Made by a program: the position numbers and the translations under genes. A stretch of DNA of 5,821 bases from the NCBI GenBank assembly GCA_030610745.1, contig JAUWRC010000095.1, positions 1-5,821 of the forward strand, read 5' to 3'. The stretch is from Clostridia bacterium. Its GTDB lineage: Bacteria > Aerophobota > Aerophobia > Aerophobales > AE-B3A. Within the stretch, counting starts at the first letter, position 1. The number at the start of each line of letters is the position of its first letter. The notes under the pieces are model-generated. The model ran no database searches and was not told the DNA's origin. It saw nothing but the letters and a program-made list of their open reading frames with translations. Shown here piece by piece: positions 1-5,821 of the stretch.

Positions 1-302
1 CCAAAAGTGGGTGGGCATTCAGCTGCGTCAAGCACCCCCAGTCGACCGCTTGTTCCCGCTCCTATATAGAAAAGCCTCCCCCCTTTTTTAAAGGACTCCA
101 CAATCAGTTCCACTGCCTTGGCGATATGGGGAATCTCTTTCTCTACTGCGGAGGCTACTTTTTTATCCTCTTCACTGATGAGTTTAATTATCTCTTCGGT
201 AGATTTGGTATCGATATCCATTGTATTAGTATTTCTTTGCTCAGTTACCAGGCTGGCTAACTCCTGAAAAATTCTTTTTTTATTTTGATCAGGCTTAATC
301 AT
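1..302 (-). CDS. murQ: N-acetylmuramic acid 6-phosphate etherase MurQ, N-terminal part, cut by window edge
   Basis: MurQ cleaves the D-lactyl ether of MurNAc-6-phosphate in the cytoplasm, giving GlcNAc-6-phosphate and D-lactate. The reverse complement reads open from an ATG at 302-300 for 100 codons and runs off the left edge. The reading includes TEQRNTNTMDIDTKSTEEI near residues 20-38 and ends in GAGTSGRLGVLDAAECPPTF (81-100). That last stretch is the signature of the SIS-fold MurQ/glucokinase-regulator family. Glu95 aligns by eye with E. coli MurQ Glu83, the catalytic acid/base. The family is usually about 300 residues, so roughly two thirds is missing. The start is supported by a GAGG five bases upstream and by agreement with the usual N-terminal length. 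The gene begins 20 bases after the namZ stop, so it is very likely co-transcribed. The family identity is secure; whether the rest of the gene is intact cannot be seen. Confidence 0.95.
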   Translation of the reverse strand, partial: MIKPDQNKKRIFQELASLVTEQRNTNTMDIDTKSTEEIIKLISEEDKKVASAVEKEIPHIAKAVELIVESFKKGGRLFYIGAGTSGRLGVLDAAECPPTF

Positions 303-307
303 AAAAA

Positions 308-311
308 CCTC
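308..311 (-). promoter_or_regulatory. Ribosome binding site of murQ
   Basis: GAGG lies five bases before the ATG at 302-300, inside the 20-base gap after the namZ stop codon. The spacing is slightly short and the spacer is all T. It supports the chosen murQ start and leaves no room for a separate promoter. Confidence 0.65.
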
Positions 312-322
312 GACTATTTAAT

Positions 323-1489
323 TTAATATAATAAATACCTTTCTCTTTTTCCCTTGAAATTCAATAATTCATCTTTCCAACTTTTAACAATATCCTCTGC
401 CTTTCCCCCCTTCATTAAACCTTTCCTAATTTTATCTGTGCCGCAGAGCAGATCAAAGAAAAAATGATGTTCAGAAGAGGACGGCTCTCTCCACTCAAAA
501 CTACCAGGATATAACTCGATAATTACCTCCAACAAAGTAAGTCCAGACAAAACAGGTAAAAAAGCTTCTCTGTCTGTAGTATGAAACTGCACTCCTTCAC
601 ATTTCTTATCTTTATATTTACTCATTAAAGGAGAAAAATAGACAGGCCTGAATAAAACACCAGGCAGTTTCCTTGAATTTAGCTCCCGGGATAACTCTAT
701 TGCATCAATCCATGCTGCTCCAATCATTTCAAATGGCTTAACTGTCCCTCTGCCTTCGGATATATTTGTTCCCTCTATAAGACATGTCCCGGGATAAACA
801 AAAGCTGTATCTAACGTCAGTATATTTGGTGAGGGGGAAACCCAAATCAAAGAAGTCTCATCATAATATATCTTTCTTTGCCAGTTCTTCATTTTTATTA
901 CTTTAAGATCCACCCCCATTCTAAATTCCTCATTAAAATAAGTAGCCAGCTCACCCATAGTCATACCATGCCTTATGGCAAGAGCATAATTTCCTACAAA
1001 AGATTTAAAATCTTCTTCTACAATATTTCCCTCCACTTTAATCCCACCCAAAGGGTTAGGCCTATCAAGAACAACAAAAGGCAAACCAACCTTACCGACA
1101 GATTCAAGAAGATAGGCCATAGTGTAAATATAGGTAAAATAACGCACTCCAATATCCTGAATATCGAACAAAATTATTTCAACATCCTTCAACATCGCTG
1201 AGGTGGGACTTTTAGTATCGCCATACAGACTATAAACAGGTAAATTGGTCTTTTTGTCTATATAAGATTCTACTTCAATTCCGGCCTGAGCATCGCCTCT
1301 ATATCCATGCTCAGGACCAAATAAAGCCACCAAATTAACTTCAGAATGAGAAAGTAGAACATCCGCCAGGCTTGATAAACCACCTGTTAAACCGGTCTGA
1401 TTAGTCACCAAGCCTACTCTTTTACCTTTAATTAAGGCTATATTCTCCTCCAGTAAAACTTCATTCCCTAATTTTACTTTGAAACCCAT
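323..1489 (-). CDS. namZ: NamZ-type exo-beta-N-acetylmuramidase (DUF1343, GH171), predicted cytoplasmic
   Basis: Family members release MurNAc from the non-reducing end of peptidoglycan glycans; the characterised example is B. subtilis NamZ (formerly YbbC). Numbered from the ATG at 1489, the 388-residue protein carries the family's conserved blocks in order: GKRVGLVTNQTG (22-33), LFGPEHGYRGD (56-66, with the invariant Glu60 I take as a likely active-site residue), LPVYSLYG (83-90), FDIQDIGVRYFTYI (108-121), VLDRPNPLGG (140-149), RHGMTMGELA (173-182), YPGTCLIEGTNISEGRGT (232-249) and a C-terminal ERYLLY. Length and both halves look complete. No hydrophobic signal peptide is present, unlike the secreted B. 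subtilis enzyme, so action inside the cell is inferred. An in-frame TTG at 1534 would add 15 residues, but the ATG has a good ribosome site and matches the usual N-terminus of the family. The gene sits between the kinase and murQ, which consume its product. Confidence 0.93.
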   Translation of the reverse strand: MGFKVKLGNEVLLEENIALIKGKRVGLVTNQTGLTGGLSSLADVLLSHSEVNLVALFGPEHGYRGDAQAGIEVESYIDKKTNLPVYSLYGDTKSPTSAMLKDVEIILFDIQDIGVRYFTYIYTMAYLLESVGKVGLPFVVLDRPNPLGGIKVEGNIVEEDFKSFVGNYALAIRHGMTMGELATYFNEEFRMGVDLKVIKMKNWQRKIYYDETSLIWVSPSPNILTLDTAFVYPGTCLIEGTNISEGRGTVKPFEMIGAAWIDAIELSRELNSRKLPGVLFRPVYFSPLMSKYKDKKCEGVQFHTTDREAFLPVLSGLTLLEVIIELYPGSFEWREPSSSEHHFFFDLLCGTDKIRKGLMKGGKAEDIVKSWKDELLNFKGKRERYLLY

Positions 1490-1496
1490 GCTATCA

Positions 1497-1502
1497 TCCT
1501 TT
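1497..1502 (-). promoter_or_regulatory. Ribosome binding site that fixes the namZ start
   Basis: AAAGGA lies seven bases before the ATG at 1489-1487. It supports this start over the upstream in-frame TTG at 1534-1532, whose preceding bases (the end of the kinase gene) show only A-rich sequence and no purine-rich GGAGG-like site. Confidence 0.7.
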
Positions 1503-1544
1503 TTTCCTGATAAGATAAGCTTACAGCCTGGCAAGCGGTCTCAG

Positions 1545-2546
1545 TCATTTTTTAACATTCCCTTTTATCTCCCCAAGCCTTGCATACGAATCATTCACCC
1601 TTTTCAATATTTTATCATTGATTTCTACCCCTATTTCTCGCAATCCTAAAAAGATAGCTCCTATGGCCGGCTCAAAACGGGGTTCAATGAATTTCGTCTT
1701 TGGAGCCACTTCCTTCACCCTCCCCTTGAAGTATGGTAAAATAAGCTCTCTTGCCTTAAAAACTCCTCCTGTTATGGCTATCTCAAACTTCTCCTTTTCC
1801 GTCTTTAGATTCTTAATCACTGCAACAACAGATGTAGCTAATTCTTCTCCAGCTTCCTTTAGTATAAGAATAGCTACTCGATCCCCTTTCTTTGCTGCCT
1901 CAACTACTAAAGGAGTTAAGGCAGCGATCTTCCTTCTTGAGAGTTTATCCCTGTATACCCTTTGAACTATATCGAGTAGAGATTTCAACTTAAGGTATTG
2001 TATTAGCCTGGAAGTAAGAAGAGTAGCTTCACCTCGACCATCGTAAGCTCTCGTCACAGCACGAAGCGCCTTCTGTCCAATATCATAACCACTGCCTTCA
2101 TCCCCTAAAATAAAACCCCATCCATTGGCTCGAGCTCTCCGCCCTTCCTCATTTATTCCAAAAGCGGTGGCTCCCGTGCCAGCAATAATCACCACGCCTG
2201 ACTGGCAGATAGTGGCCCCAGCTAAAGCGATGAAGGCATCGTGTTGTAGTATTATCTTCTGAGCTAAATTCAACCTCTTCAAGGCCTTGCCTACAACTTC
2301 ATAATCTATCGACCTACCAATTCCCGCTAAACCCAAGCATATAACCTCAAATTTAGCTTTTCTGATACAGGCTATTCTAATAACTTCCTTTATGGACATC
2401 TCTACCGCATCGATTGCTTTTCTCACCCCAACCACTTGATAGTTGGAAGGTCCGCCTATTCCCTGACCAAGAAGATTTCCTTTGTCATCAGCTATTAGGC
2501 ACTTAGTAATTGTCCCTCCGCCATCTACTCCTAAAACATACCGCAT
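1545..2546 (-). CDS. BadF/BadG-family amino-sugar kinase, NagK/MurK-like (probable MurNAc/GlcNAc kinase)
   Basis: This is a 333-residue ASKHA-fold kinase, probably phosphorylating MurNAc and/or GlcNAc at O6 with ATP in the cytoplasm. Visible motifs are the phosphate-1 loop VDGGGTITK (7-15), LGLAGIGR (71-78), QHDAFIALAGA (101-111, with Asp103 as the expected catalytic base), the phosphate-2 loop IIAGTGATAFG (120-130), GWGFILGDEGSGYDIG (142-157) and the adenosine-site ITGGVF near residue 258. Family precedent is human GlcNAc kinase and Clostridium acetobutylicum MurK, which accepts both GlcNAc and MurNAc. The phosphate-2 loop reads GTGA where many relatives have GTGS. The ATG at 2546 is preceded by AAGGGGA with eight bases between. 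Lying between pig-L and namZ and two genes before murQ, it would supply MurNAc-6-P for MurQ. The family assignment is strong. The sugar is inferred from context; glucosamine or plain GlcNAc remain possible. Confidence 0.88.
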   Translation of the reverse strand: MRYVLGVDGGGTITKCLIADDKGNLLGQGIGGPSNYQVVGVRKAIDAVEMSIKEVIRIACIRKAKFEVICLGLAGIGRSIDYEVVGKALKRLNLAQKIILQHDAFIALAGATICQSGVVIIAGTGATAFGINEEGRRARANGWGFILGDEGSGYDIGQKALRAVTRAYDGRGEATLLTSRLIQYLKLKSLLDIVQRVYRDKLSRRKIAALTPLVVEAAKKGDRVAILILKEAGEELATSVVAVIKNLKTEKEKFEIAITGGVFKARELILPYFKGRVKEVAPKTKFIEPRFEPAIGAIFLGLREIGVEINDKILKRVNDSYARLGEIKGNVKK

Positions 2547-2624
2547 CTATTCTGTCCCCTTGTATTATTAACTTTTTTCTGAAGCTAAAAAATTTAAAAA
2601 TGTGCAGGGAAGATGGCTAAAACA

Positions 2625-3344
2625 TCAACCAATGTCTTCGGTAGGGAAAAATTGTAATCTGCGCTTTCTCGCCATCTCGGGTATCATGAAAGCCTCAGCA
2701 TACTTAAAACCCAATTCTACTCCTCTAACCACAGCCAGGGATTTATAATATTCTATGTAAAGAAACCCTGACACCTCACCTCTGGCAAAGGCATATTGGC
2801 TAATAGCCTCAATCCAAGTTTGGTAACTTTTGGTTATGTCCAGGTATAAAGTCGGCTTGTAATCTTGCGGATCCTCCCAATTTTCAGGAAAATACAGACC
2901 TCTGATATAATGAGCAGGAAATTTGCGTTTAATCGCAGGTAGCCCAGCATAGAAAATCCCATCTATAACATTATAATAAGTATCAATATGGTCTTTATGG
3001 ATACTTCCCTTCCAATGAGTCAGTATAATATCTGGTTTTAACTCCCTGATTATATCACAAATAGCATACTTAACTTCTTCGCTCACCAGAAGTTCCCCAT
3101 CTTCATAAGGCAAAAATCGAACCTCAGCATTCAATATCTTTGCTGCCTGCTTACCCTCTTTTATCTTCTGTTCTGCGTATTTCTGAGAAGATAGCTTTGG
3201 ATGTCCCTTTTCTCCTGGTGTTAAGTGGACAAAAGTTATCCTTCCTCCCTCCTGGGCATACTTAGCCATTATCCCTCCCGCTGTAAGCTCCATATCTCCT
3301 GCATGTGCTCCTATGGCCATAATGTGAAGCTCATTTTTCTTCAT
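2625..3344 (-). CDS. PIG-L/LmbE-family N-deacetylase-like protein with variant HAGD motif
   Basis: PIG-L (LmbE) proteins are zinc hydrolases that usually remove N-acetyl groups from GlcNAc-containing compounds, as MshB and BshB do. This 239-residue protein has the fold's landmarks: AIGAHAGDMELTAGG (10-24), a GEKGHP segment (44-49), LPYEDGEL (78-85), KPDIILTHW (103-111) and HKDH (116-119). His14, Asp17 and His119 correspond to the three zinc ligands, and His116 to the oxyanion histidine. The first motif is normally AHPDD or AHADD; here residue 16 is Gly, so the aspartate taken as the general base in MshB is absent. The codons CAT GCA GGA GAT are clear. No signal peptide or membrane segment is seen. 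The ATG overlaps the end of the GNAT gene by 14 bases and has a strong AGGAGG, which suggests translational coupling. The substrate is unknown; a GlcNAc or MurNAc derivative from this pathway is the natural guess. Confidence 0.88.
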   Translation of the reverse strand: MKKNELHIMAIGAHAGDMELTAGGIMAKYAQEGGRITFVHLTPGEKGHPKLSSQKYAEQKIKEGKQAAKILNAEVRFLPYEDGELLVSEEVKYAICDIIRELKPDIILTHWKGSIHKDHIDTYYNVIDGIFYAGLPAIKRKFPAHYIRGLYFPENWEDPQDYKPTLYLDITKSYQTWIEAISQYAFARGEVSGFLYIEYYKSLAVVRGVELGFKYAEAFMIPEMARKRRLQFFPTEDIG

Positions 3345-4314
3345 AGGAATTCCCTCCTAAATTTTTTGTCATATGAACCTGTTTTCTCATTACTTTAAAG
3401 CCCATCCGAGCATAGTAGGTCTTTGCTCTATCGGTTGAGGTAAACCAGGCAAACTTGTATCCTTTTTCAGCCATTCGACTCAGCAGCCTAGAAAGCATGA
3501 TCGAACCTATCCTTCTTCCTCTAAACTTTTCGTTGACGCCAAATGGCCCAACCCTTTCCAGGTGATGACCGAAACGATGTTGACAGTAACCAATTACTTC
3601 TCTATTCTCTTTTAAAACTATCACCATCTCATCCAAATCATGTCCACGTTCCAATTTTTCCACAAAATTATGCAACCAATGAGGAAAATTTTCTAAAAAA
3701 AAGGATATGGTGGGCAATATATATTTCGAGTCAAAATACCGGGCAATGATTCCCTCATTTTTTAATCTTTTTTCCATTTCCTCAATTTCCTCGGGTATTT
3801 TTAATTTATATAGATCTCTTCCCATTCCTGCTGACTCTCCCTGTATAGTAAAGCCGTATTTTTTAAAAAACTCCAAGGCTCCAGGATAGGATTGAGTATC
3901 CAGTCCAGCCAGTAAGTAGTTTGGATCGTAAGAAAAGAGAACCACTTTCTTTCTTTTTTTACTCTGGAAAAAATTGAGCGCCTCTTTGAGCAAGGCATTT
4001 CCCACTCCCTTTCTTCGGTATTCCTGGTGAACAAATAAAGCTACTATGTATCCTATTCCTCTTTTTTCTTCCTCAAGCAAAAAAGAGTTAAACCCCCAGG
4101 GCAGAGGTGTCTTTCTTACTAAAGCATAAATAAAGCCAATTATTTTTCCCTCTTTTTCAGCTATTCTGCAGCCATTTAAATCAAAATTGGGATCAAGTAG
4201 AATTTTTTCCTCGAATATCCAAGGGATAATTCTATCACAGGGAAGACACTGATTCCACAACTCGACAACCTCTTCCTCATCTCCTATTTTATAACTTCTG
4301 ATGGAAAAATCCAT
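3331..4314 (-). CDS. Tandem-domain GNAT N-acetyltransferase, substrate unknown
   Basis: The 327-residue protein contains two GNAT folds in series. GNAT enzymes move an acetyl group from acetyl-CoA to an amine. The N-terminal domain (about 1-170) has a motif-A strand and CoA-phosphate loop at FVHQEYRRKGVGNALL (94-109) and the later FFKKYGF (149-155). The C-terminal domain (about 190-320) has GVNEKFRGRRIGSIML (259-274) and YYARMGF (300-306). Both loops keep the Q/R-x-x-G-x-G/A pattern, so both halves could bind acetyl-CoA. Other two-GNAT proteins such as MshD often keep only one active half. No signal or membrane segment is visible. The ATG at 4314 follows GAGGAG by eight bases, 32 bases after the permease stop, and the 3' end overlaps the PIG-L gene. 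The pairing with a deacetylase-like protein suggests work on an amino sugar or amino-sugar peptide; this is inference. I do not recognise a named orthologue. Confidence 0.85.
   Translation of the reverse strand: MDFSIRSYKIGDEEEVVELWNQCLPCDRIIPWIFEEKILLDPNFDLNGCRIAEKEGKIIGFIYALVRKTPLPWGFNSFLLEEEKRGIGYIVALFVHQEYRRKGVGNALLKEALNFFQSKKRKKVVLFSYDPNYLLAGLDTQSYPGALEFFKKYGFTIQGESAGMGRDLYKLKIPEEIEEMEKRLKNEGIIARYFDSKYILPTISFFLENFPHWLHNFVEKLERGHDLDEMVIVLKENREVIGYCQHRFGHHLERVGPFGVNEKFRGRRIGSIMLSRLLSRMAEKGYKFAWFTSTDRAKTYYARMGFKVMRKQVHMTKNLGGNSYEEK
3352..3358 (-). promoter_or_regulatory. Strong ribosome binding site of the PIG-L gene, inside the GNAT gene
   Basis: AGGAGGG lies about eight bases before the ATG at 3344-3342 and is embedded in the last codons of the acetyltransferase gene. 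The two reading frames overlap by 14 bases, so ribosomes finishing the upstream gene end right at this start. Confidence 0.75.
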
Positions 4315-4346
4315 TCTTGAGTCTCCTCTTAATCTATTTTCTCAAA

Positions 4347-5225
4347 TCATCCCTTCAGGCCAGTCATAACAATTCCCTTAATATAATGCCTCTGCAGAAC
4401 AAGAAAGAGTATAACCATAGGCACTATTCCCACAACAAGGCCAGCCAGAAAGTAATGTTGGTTTCTGGCTGAAGCAAAAGCCACCCTAAGTAGTTGTAAC
4501 CCCACCGGTAGAGTCATTATTTTAGGAGCAGAAGTAGTTATTATCAATGGCCAGAGAAAACTATTCCACTGTTGGATAAAGATAAATATTCCCAGAGTAG
4601 CCAAAGCTGGCTTAGTAAGAGGGAGAATAATATTCGCATAAATTCTAAACTCGGAACAGCCGTCTATTCGGGCGGCATCAAGCAATTCATTGGGTATACC
4701 TATAATAAACTGGCGCATTAAAAAAATACCCCAGGCATTAACAATGAAGGGGAGAATTAAAGCAGGATAGGAATGAAGAAATCCTACCCCTCCTAAACCC
4801 CAAATATCATTTCCTCCCACGAAAGGCACTCGTTTTAATAAATAATACACAGGAATGAGAAATAGAAATACAGGGAACATCATTGTGGCAAGAATACCCT
4901 TAAAGATAAGTTCACGGCCTGGAAAACTAAGCTTACCCAGGGAGTAACCAGCTAGGGAACTGGTAAGCAGTACTACCCCTGTAATGGAAGAGTTAACAAG
5001 GAAGCTGTTAAAATAATATTTATCCAGAGGGTATTTTTTAAACAAGACCACATAATTTTGCCATTGGAAAACTTCAGGGATGAATACCATTGGCCTGAGC
5101 ATAATTTCCCTTTCGCTCTGGAGAGAAGCCAAAATTAGCCAGAGAAAGGGAAAGAACATGCAGATTCCTCCAGCTATAAATATTCCATACTTTATAATCA
5201 TCTTAACTATCTCTTTTTGCTTCAT
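4347..5225 (-). CDS. Sugar ABC transporter permease, MalG/UgpE type (CUT1 family)
   Basis: This is a complete 292-residue inner-membrane subunit of a binding-protein-dependent carbohydrate importer. About six hydrophobic segments are visible (near 10-34, 72-96, 107-130, 150-172, 206-226 and 257-279). The cytoplasmic EAA loop that docks the ATPase reads NELLDAARIDGCSEF (179-193), followed by the ILPLTKPALA segment (200-209), as in MalG relatives. The SLAGYSLGKLSFPGR region (90-104) and the C-terminal YIKGIVMTGLKG (281-292) are also typical of this family. The ATG at 5225 has AAAGGA seven bases upstream. This site overlaps the stop of the preceding permease, leaving only 12 bases between the genes. 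No ATPase gene lies in the window; CUT1 systems often share one ATPase encoded elsewhere. The cargo is inferred from the downstream genes to be MurNAc or a MurNAc-containing saccharide. Confidence 0.93.
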   Translation of the reverse strand: MKQKEIVKMIIKYGIFIAGGICMFFPFLWLILASLQSEREIMLRPMVFIPEVFQWQNYVVLFKKYPLDKYYFNSFLVNSSITGVVLLTSSLAGYSLGKLSFPGRELIFKGILATMMFPVFLFLIPVYYLLKRVPFVGGNDIWGLGGVGFLHSYPALILPFIVNAWGIFLMRQFIIGIPNELLDAARIDGCSEFRIYANIILPLTKPALATLGIFIFIQQWNSFLWPLIITTSAPKIMTLPVGLQLLRVAFASARNQHYFLAGLVVGIVPMVILFLVLQRHYIKGIVMTGLKG

Positions 5226-5237
5226 TTAGTTATCCTT

Positions 5238-5821
5238 TTAATATGATTCTACCCCTCCCCGACGTAAAACCCGTAGTTCTATTAAGGTAAAAGCCAACAC
5301 CACTAAAAAAAGAATAAATGCCATAGCCGATGCTCTACCCATGCGCATATATCGAAAAGCAGTTTGATACATGTGAAGAGCTACCACTCCTACACTTTCA
5401 AATGGCACAACTCCTGTATCTATTCCCCCGCTTGACATCATAAAGACAAGGTCAAATACCTGCCAGGCTCCAATCATCCCCGTGACCAAAACGAAGAGAA
5501 TAGTGGGCTTAAGCAAAGGAAGGGTTATATGCCAGAATGCCTGCCAGAAATTTGCCCCATCAATCCTGGCTGCGTCATAATACATCTCGGGGATGCCTTT
5601 AAGCCCGGCTATAAATATAAGCATAGTAAATCCTACACCTGCCCAGATGCCCGTAATCATAATTGAAGGAAGGGCTTGAGCAGGACTGCTTAACCACTGC
5701 TGTCCCGGCAAATGAAACCATCTTAAGACCGTGTTGATTAAACCATCGGTAGGCCTATATAAATATCCCCAGATCATCCCTATAGCTACAGGAGGGGTAA
5801 CCACTGGGGCAAAATACACAA
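5238..5821 (-). CDS. Sugar ABC transporter permease, MalF/UgpA type (CUT1 family), 5' end outside window
   Basis: This is the C-terminal 190-odd residues of the partner permease, which would pair with the downstream MalG-type subunit. It opens inside the conserved VYFAPVVTPPVAIGMIWGYL stretch that normally lies about 100 residues into the protein. The in-frame GTG at 5819 is therefore an internal valine, not a start. Counting from that codon, the EAA loop is PEMYYDAARIDGANFW (77-92), followed by HITLPLLKPT (97-106). YQTAFRYMRMGRASAMAF (151-168) and a last hydrophobic segment follow, then a basic tail ending GGVESY. These features fit MalF/UgpA-like subunits of about 290-300 residues. Gene order (this subunit, then the MalG type) is the usual one. 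The substrate-binding protein would be expected just upstream, beyond the right edge. Confidence 0.93.
   Translation of the reverse strand, partial: VYFAPVVTPPVAIGMIWGYLYRPTDGLINTVLRWFHLPGQQWLSSPAQALPSIMITGIWAGVGFTMLIFIAGLKGIPEMYYDAARIDGANFWQAFWHITLPLLKPTILFVLVTGMIGAWQVFDLVFMMSSGGIDTGVVPFESVGVVALHMYQTAFRYMRMGRASAMAFILFLVVLAFTLIELRVLRRGGVESY

Noticed and set aside
878..1201. Plus-strand open frame of 107 codons, and similar plus-strand frames at 1618-1965, 3543-3749 and 3707-3889.
   Set aside because: They lie wholly opposite well-identified minus-strand genes, have no recognisable domain and no separate context, so they are shadow frames.
1490..1544. Short inverted bases (GCTT/AAGC and TAAGCTTA) in the kinase-namZ gap as a terminator.
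   Set aside because: Stems of four bases with no T tract on the coding strand are too weak to call.
2547..2624. The 78-base gap between the PIG-L and kinase genes, the longest in the window, as an internal promoter or terminator.
   Set aside because: It is AT-rich, but I find no well-spaced -35/-10 pair and no GC-rich hairpin followed by a T run. Beyond the kinase ribosome site at 2555-2561, nothing convincing is seen.
3801..4034. Minus-strand frame of 77 codons shifted within the GNAT gene, near an A7 run that might cause slippage.
   Set aside because: The main GNAT frame is intact across the region with conserved motifs on both sides, so no frameshift needs explaining.
2625..4314. PIG-L plus tandem GNAT resembles MshB plus MshD of mycothiol synthesis.
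   Set aside because: No MshA-type glycosyltransferase or MshC-type ligase is present, the PIG-L motif differs from MshB, and all other neighbours belong to amino-sugar uptake and MurNAc breakdown. The likeness is of folds only.
4315..4346. TTGAG and CTCAA flank the GNAT ribosome site and could form a hairpin masking it.
   Set aside because: A five-base AT-rich stem with a 19-base loop is expected by chance and would be unstable.

Overview
All seven genes I can support lie on the minus strand and are tightly packed, so the window reads as one operon transcribed from the right edge (5821) to the left edge (1). In transcription order they are: a 5'-truncated sugar ABC transporter permease (5821-5238), a second permease (5225-4347), a tandem-GNAT acetyltransferase (4314-3331), a PIG-L family deacetylase (3344-2625), a BadF/BadG-family amino-sugar kinase (2546-1545), a NamZ/DUF1343 exo-N-acetylmuramidase (1489-323), and the first third of MurQ, the N-acetylmuramic acid 6-phosphate etherase, cut by the left edge (302-1). 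No rRNA, tRNA, mobile element, CRISPR array or convincing terminator is visible. No gap between genes exceeds 80 bases.

The best-supported reading is a cell-wall amino-sugar (MurNAc) scavenging operon. The two MalF/MalG-type permeases would import a sugar or short glycan. NamZ would cut MurNAc from the non-reducing end of a peptidoglycan fragment. The kinase would make MurNAc-6-P and probably also GlcNAc-6-P. MurQ would remove the lactyl ether to give GlcNAc-6-P. This differs from the E. coli and B. subtilis layouts, where a PTS transporter (MurP) phosphorylates MurNAc during uptake; here phosphorylation would be a separate cytoplasmic step. NamZ has no visible signal peptide, unlike the secreted B. 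subtilis enzyme, so cleavage would occur after import.

The least explained part is the middle: a tandem-GNAT gene overlapping a PIG-L deacetylase gene by 14 nt. The PIG-L protein has His-Ala-Gly-Asp where most family members have His-Pro/Ala-Asp-Asp, so the residue usually taken as the general base is absent. An N-acetyl removal or transfer step on the imported sugar is plausible but not shown.

The DNA is fairly AT-rich, with good Shine-Dalgarno sites 5-8 nt from the starts and Lys/Ile/Glu-rich proteins. This fits a low-to-moderate-GC bacterium, possibly an anaerobe or thermophile of Firmicutes-, Thermotogae- or Atribacterota-like type. I cannot place it more exactly. The substrate-binding protein, ATPase and any regulator would lie outside the window.
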